Part shown: positions 60,833 to 64,000 of the stretch, in pieces
Layout of the letters: each line of letters opens with the position of its first letter
Numbering within the stretch: the stretch's first letter is position 1
Assembly (NCBI RefSeq): GCF_947495565.1
Contig: NZ_CANLZM010000009.1
Location: 1 to 64,000 of the forward strand
Source of the DNA: an uncultured Pontibacter sp.
Lineage (GTDB): Bacteria; Bacteroidota; Bacteroidia; Cytophagales; Hymenobacteraceae
Direction of reading: 5' to 3'
Length of the DNA: 64,000 nucleotides
Position numbers and translations under genes: made by a program
The notes under the pieces: model-generated
Databases searched by the model: none
Seen by the model: the letters and a program-made list of their open reading frames with translations, nothing else
Told to the model about the DNA's origin: nothing

Positions 60833-61810
60833 ATGAATTCAGATTATTCTAACCGAGCCGACAGAGACGAGAACCGCGGATTTAAGACGCACCGTTCCGA
60901 GCGCTACAGGCACCCGGAGCAGGACAGCAGCTATCATTTTGATGACTATGGTTCTTCTGCTCGCGGCGGATACGGAAACGAGAGCCACACCGGCACCTGG
61001 GGCAACCAAGGCAACGAAATGGGCGGCTCACGCAACACCAGCAACCAAGGAATGCGTGACACCTACAGCACCTCCCGCAACTATGGCAACATGGGCAGCT
61101 ACGGCGGTGCGCAGGGCTTCGGCGACTCCAGGGGCGGATACTCCTCACAGCGCGAGCGCGGCCATGAATATGATAGTGGTATGGGTTCGAGAGACAATTC
61201 TGGCCAAGGGCGCCGCAGAAGCTATGGCTACGAAAGCGACTACGACAGCCACGGATCAGGTTACAAGTATGATTCTCACCCTGATTTGTACGGATCAGAT
61301 ACCTCACGCCGGTTCCAGGGGTCCTCAGGGCAAGGCCGCTACGACTTTGACAGGGATAACTATAACCAAGGCAGCGGCAGCTTCCGCAGCTCTGACAGAG
61401 ACCGTAACAGAGGCAGAGACAGAGACTATCGTGGATCGTCTTCCTCTTCTAACTATGGTGGCTCACAGGGCAGCTACATGGGCAGCGGCTACAACCGCTC
61501 ATCAAACCGCGACTACAACTCCGGCAACTATGGCTCTATGGGCAGCTACGACAGCGGAAGCTCAGGCAGAAGCTACGGAGAATCTTCTGACTCAATTGGC
61601 TACAGGGGCAGCCGCCATACAGAATACCCGAACGACACCTACGCACGCGACGCTGACAACAGCCGTATACAGCACCGCGACAGCGACTACGACTATGATC
61701 CAAACCGCAGTTTCAACGCCCGCAAAGATCCGTACTACATTACAAGCCACAACCGTAACCGCACTTGGACACAGGATCGGAACAGAGATAGAAATAACGA
61801 AAGATATTAA
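60833..61810 (+). CDS. Long low-complexity Gly/Ser/Tyr/Arg/Asp-rich protein
   Basis: The 325-residue product is almost devoid of hydrophobic residues and dominated by Gly, Ser, Tyr, Arg, Asp and Asn. It has recurrent pieces such as SYGGAQGFGDS, YGYESDYDSHGSGYKYDSH and NYGGSQGSYMGSG. There is no signal peptide or membrane segment. It resembles the protein at 2100-2801 in composition and style, and may be a paralogue. Strong predicted disorder and Tyr/Arg spacing recall condensate-forming or RNA-binding domains, only by analogy. An overlapping 292-codon frame is a by-product of the repetitive composition. A strong terminator follows. Confidence 0.75.
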   Translation: MNSDYSNRADRDENRGFKTHRSERYRHPEQDSSYHFDDYGSSARGGYGNESHTGTWGNQGNEMGGSRNTSNQGMRDTYSTSRNYGNMGSYGGAQGFGDSRGGYSSQRERGHEYDSGMGSRDNSGQGRRRSYGYESDYDSHGSGYKYDSHPDLYGSDTSRRFQGSSGQGRYDFDRDNYNQGSGSFRSSDRDRNRGRDRDYRGSSSSSNYGGSQGSYMGSGYNRSSNRDYNSGNYGSMGSYDSGSSGRSYGESSDSIGYRGSRHTEYPNDTYARDADNSRIQHRDSDYDYDPNRSFNARKDPYYITSHNRNRTWTQDRNRDRNNERY

Positions 61811-61826
61811 AACTTAACTTCCTATA

Positions 61827-61866
61827 AAGCAACAGGCACAGCTAAACAGCTGTGCCTGTTGCTTTT
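61827..61866 (+). terminator. Terminator after the disordered protein gene
   Basis: 18-base arms (61827-61844 and 61849-61866) pair perfectly around a four-base AAAC loop. T-rich bases (CTTTTAAC) follow. It lies 16 bases after the stop. Confidence 0.9.
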
Positions 61867-61930
61867 AACACCCTTTAGTTTATACTGGAGTAGCTTTTTG
61901 ATATCTAAACAAAAGTATAAACCAGCTTTA

Positions 61931-62749
61931 TTACGGAATGCAAACACTCTTAAGATCTCGCATGCTGCCATAAAACACGTTGCAGTCAACGGAGGTTTCA
62001 ATGCCTCCTATAGAGCCGTTATCTGTGTGTTGCCAGAAAGTGAGTTTGCGGGTGTTGGTCCTTTCGATGTGAAGCTTTGGCACCTCGTAATGTGCGATCC
62101 AGAGCGGATAACTATCGAAGTGGCCCTCCAAGTAATCTTTGTAGAAATGATAGCCCGTGTAAATGATGGGCTTTGTGCCGTAAGTATTCTCTACGTGGTC
62201 CAGCCATACTTTTAAGTCTTTTCGGAGTTGCGCTACAGGCTTTCGACCCCGCACTTCCACATCCAGCACCGGCGGCAAATCGCCACTCTGAAGCTGCACG
62301 GTAGCCGTAAAGTTTTTCGCCTGTTTTATGGGGTCAAGGTATGGCAGGTAAAAATGGTATGCGCCTCTTATTATACCTGCCTCAGTCGCTCCAGACCAAT
62401 TTTCCTTAAACTTCTTATCCTTCAGAGTTACACCTTCTGTGGCTTTTACGAAAGCAAAGGTGATTTCACTTTCCCGCACCTTGGTCCAGGCAACTTCTTT
62501 CTGGTAATGGCTCACATCTACCCCGTAAATTGTGTGTCCCTCCGGCCATACGGGCTTGGGTTTCACTACAAAGTACTCCACATAAAATACAAGCAGCGCC
62601 AGCGCCAGCAAAATAGCCACGCCAATCCAGAAGCGCTTGGGCGGCTGGCCCGTTTGCTTCTTACGCGGCTGCTTTGGCTTGGCAACACGTTTGGCAGGCG
62701 CTTTTACAGCAGCTGCTTTCTTAACAGGTAGCTTGGTGGTGGTGGCCAT
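61931..62749 (-). CDS. GH25 lysozyme-like muramidase with basic N-terminal tail
   Basis: A 272-residue membrane-anchored glycoside hydrolase family 25 protein. A cytoplasmic tail of about 40 residues is almost all Lys, Ala, Pro, Val and Arg (VKKAAAVKAPAKRVAKPKQP). It is followed by a membrane helix at about 42-62. The GH25 barrel starts at GVDVSHYQKEV (the first catalytic-region Asp). LPPVLDVEVRG carries the Asp/Glu catalytic pair, then IIYTGYHFYKDYL, PLWIAHYEVPKL and FWQHTDNGSIGG. The enzyme would cleave the glycan backbone of peptidoglycan in the periplasm. A TACTTTTG promoter element lies just upstream on the minus strand. Confidence 0.92.
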   Translation of the reverse strand: MATTTKLPVKKAAAVKAPAKRVAKPKQPRKKQTGQPPKRFWIGVAILLALALLVFYVEYFVVKPKPVWPEGHTIYGVDVSHYQKEVAWTKVRESEITFAFVKATEGVTLKDKKFKENWSGATEAGIIRGAYHFYLPYLDPIKQAKNFTATVQLQSGDLPPVLDVEVRGRKPVAQLRKDLKVWLDHVENTYGTKPIIYTGYHFYKDYLEGHFDSYPLWIAHYEVPKLHIERTNTRKLTFWQHTDNGSIGGIETSVDCNVFYGSMRDLKSVCIP

Positions 62750-62758
62750 ATTTACCTA

Positions 62759-62766
62759 CAAAAGTA
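62759..62766 (-). promoter_or_regulatory. TAnnTTTG promoter element of the lysozyme gene
   Basis: TACTTTTG on the minus strand ends nine bases before the ATG at 62749, so the leader would be only a few bases. The element overlaps a TATACTT motif copy, so part of the match may be due to that motif. Confidence 0.45.
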
Positions 62767-62798
62767 TAAACCCGGACGTAATTTGCTATACTTTATAC

Positions 62799-63917
62799 TT
62801 AAGAAACAAGCTCACGCTGCGGTAAACCCGTCAGGTGCTCCAACTGCTCTCCCGCTGTAGTCAAGTATCCTTGCATTAGGTTGGCTGTGAGGCAGGAATG
62901 AACCGGTAATACTCCCATCAGATCCCCGATTTTATACTTATCAAATAGCTCAGGCGAGGCTTTTACCACCCCATGCTCCTGTGAGAGCGAAACAACCTCA
63001 ATGCCTTCCAGCGGCCCTGACCAACCGTTCTCCGTCAGCTCCACCACACGTCCGTAAACAGAAGAGGCATCCTCCTGAAGTATAACATCCTTGGAAAAAT
63101 GCACGCTGCCGCCGTAAAGTATAAGCTCGCCCCGGTCTGGGTGTTTGGCCACTACCGGGCAAGCCATGCACACGGCAATATCGTCGAAGGAGCAGGAACC
63201 GATGCGCTGCTGCGTCAGGTCATAAAACACAAAATTACCGGGCCGGATCTCATCTACCCCATGTATGGTTTTGATGATGCTGCAGGAAGGCGTATCGCCG
63301 ATGGACAGCTGCAGGTCCGGAAACTTAGACTTGTAGCGCTCCCGCAGCAGGCGCAGCTGGTACACCGAGGTATTGAATATCGTCTGGATCGCGTCTGTAT
63401 CGGTCTGCTTATACGTATGTCCGTCGTGCACTACAAAACCGGCAAACTGCAGCTTATCCTGCTCCCGAATTTGCTGCACAAGGGCATCTACCTCAGCATA
63501 ATTTGTGGCCATTATACCTGTGCGCCGATAACCCGTGTCTATTTTGAGTGAAAGCTGTACTGGGTGCTGCAGGTGCTTCGCCAGGGCTGCCACTGTTTCC
63601 TGGTTTACCGCCACCAGGTGCAGCTTAATGCGTGCGGCAAGCTCGTTTATACTTTCCAGCTCCAGAATATTGGCCGGAAAAGCAATCATAATATCATCCC
63701 AGCCGTGGTTGGCAAAGTAGCGGGCCATGCGCACCGAAGAAACTGTAATAGCCTCCACGCCATGCGCCCGAAACCACTCGCCCACCTGCGCGGACTGATG
63801 CGTTTTGAAGTGCGGACGCAGCCGTACCCTGTTTCGTTTTGCTTTCTCCACCATGCGGCGGATGTTCTGCATTGCTTTTTGTTTATCTAAAAGTAGTGTT
63901 GGTGTCGATATCTTCAT
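62799..63917 (-). CDS. D-threonine aldolase / D-serine dehydratase-like PLP enzyme
   Basis: Fold-type III PLP enzyme with an alanine-racemase-like barrel, 372 residues from the ATG at 63917. The PLP lysine lies in RLRPHFKTHQSAQVG near residue 36. SLKIDTGYRRTG and GFVVHDGHTY line the cofactor pocket. IGDTPSCSI is a substrate-region motif. The metal-binding pair H-x-C is in LPVHSCLTANLM near the end. This layout is shared by D-threonine aldolases and eukaryotic-type D-serine dehydratases; which reaction it performs is not decided. The ATG at 63917 is preferred over one 16 codons earlier because homologues begin KISTPTLLLDK. Confidence 0.9.
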   Translation of the reverse strand: MKISTPTLLLDKQKAMQNIRRMVEKAKRNRVRLRPHFKTHQSAQVGEWFRAHGVEAITVSSVRMARYFANHGWDDIMIAFPANILELESINELAARIKLHLVAVNQETVAALAKHLQHPVQLSLKIDTGYRRTGIMATNYAEVDALVQQIREQDKLQFAGFVVHDGHTYKQTDTDAIQTIFNTSVYQLRLLRERYKSKFPDLQLSIGDTPSCSIIKTIHGVDEIRPGNFVFYDLTQQRIGSCSFDDIAVCMACPVVAKHPDRGELILYGGSVHFSKDVILQEDASSVYGRVVELTENGWSGPLEGIEVVSLSQEHGVVKASPELFDKYKIGDLMGVLPVHSCLTANLMQGYLTTAGEQLEHLTGLPQRELVS

Positions 63918-64000
63918 AGGTTGTAATCTGTGCAAAAAAGTAGCTAATCCTGTGAAATTAATCATCTTTTAGCAAAGAAACACAGCCAGCAGCGGGTAAG

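Noticed and set aside
60939-61817. A 292-codon frame overlapping the disordered protein gene
   Set aside because: Rich in Ala and Thr in a register created by the repetitive Gly/Tyr/Ser/Arg codons. The chosen frame has the better start and its stop directly before the terminator.

Overview
The window looks like the chromosome of an aerobic Bacteroidota bacterium of the order Cytophagales, most like Hymenobacteraceae (Pontibacter and relatives). This rests on Bacteroidota-type promoters (TAnnTTTG, usually TACCTTTG), mostly Shine-Dalgarno-free starts, several lipoboxes, CarboxypepD_reg-like/TonB proteins and families such as DUF1543, DUF2231 and DUF3347. There are no tRNA or rRNA genes, CRISPR arrays, phage genes or transposase genes inside the window.

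Layout. 0.5-14.4 kb is mixed chromosome: a PBP4-type carboxypeptidase, a disordered Gly/Tyr/Arg protein, DUF1543, a YfbK-like vWA protein divergent from an ECF sigma factor with an unusual anti-sigma/TonB fusion, a hydroxyacid dehydrogenase/VOC pair, SelO, a D-aminotransferase-like/P1-peptidase pair and two very small membrane proteins. 14.6-30.6 kb carries a CBS protein and a complete respiratory complex I operon, nuoA-B-CD-E-F-G-H-I-J-K-L-M-N. It is of the Escherichia coli type (fused NuoCD, long NuoG with the N7 cluster) and is punctuated by palindromic repeats. 30.9-33.5 kb has a CAT-like acetyltransferase, a lipoprotein, a DUF2231 membrane protein and a CDF transporter. 33.6-42.1 kb is a heavy-metal (probably copper/silver type) efflux operon: HYC_CC_PP-like protein, CusA-like pump, TolC with a Met/Ser/Gly-rich insert, CusB-like adaptor with a metal-binding head and DUF3347 tail, a 42-residue Cys-Cys membrane protein and a DUF3347 lipoprotein.

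42.5-49.4 kb has an outer-membrane receptor, two unknown lipoproteins, a PaaE-like ferredoxin reductase and PepD. 50.0-58.6 kb has a short alpha-glucan phosphorylase lacking the PLP lysine, then a MarR/GbsR regulator leading a TolC-adaptor-RND multidrug operon, and an acyl-carrier-like protein lacking the carrier serine. 58.7-64 kb has a metallophosphoesterase/nucleotidyltransferase pair, a second disordered protein, a GH25 lysozyme and a D-threonine-aldolase-like enzyme.

The strongest genome-scale signal is a hexamer, AAGTAT/ATACTT (often AAGTATA/TATACTT), on both strands, in genes and between them, at roughly ten times the density expected from base composition. The next best leads are a shared operator-like inverted repeat in the MarR/RND region, a family of palindromes centred on TGCA or TTGCAA, the Met-rich TolC tip insert, and two proteins that have lost their defining catalytic or attachment residue.
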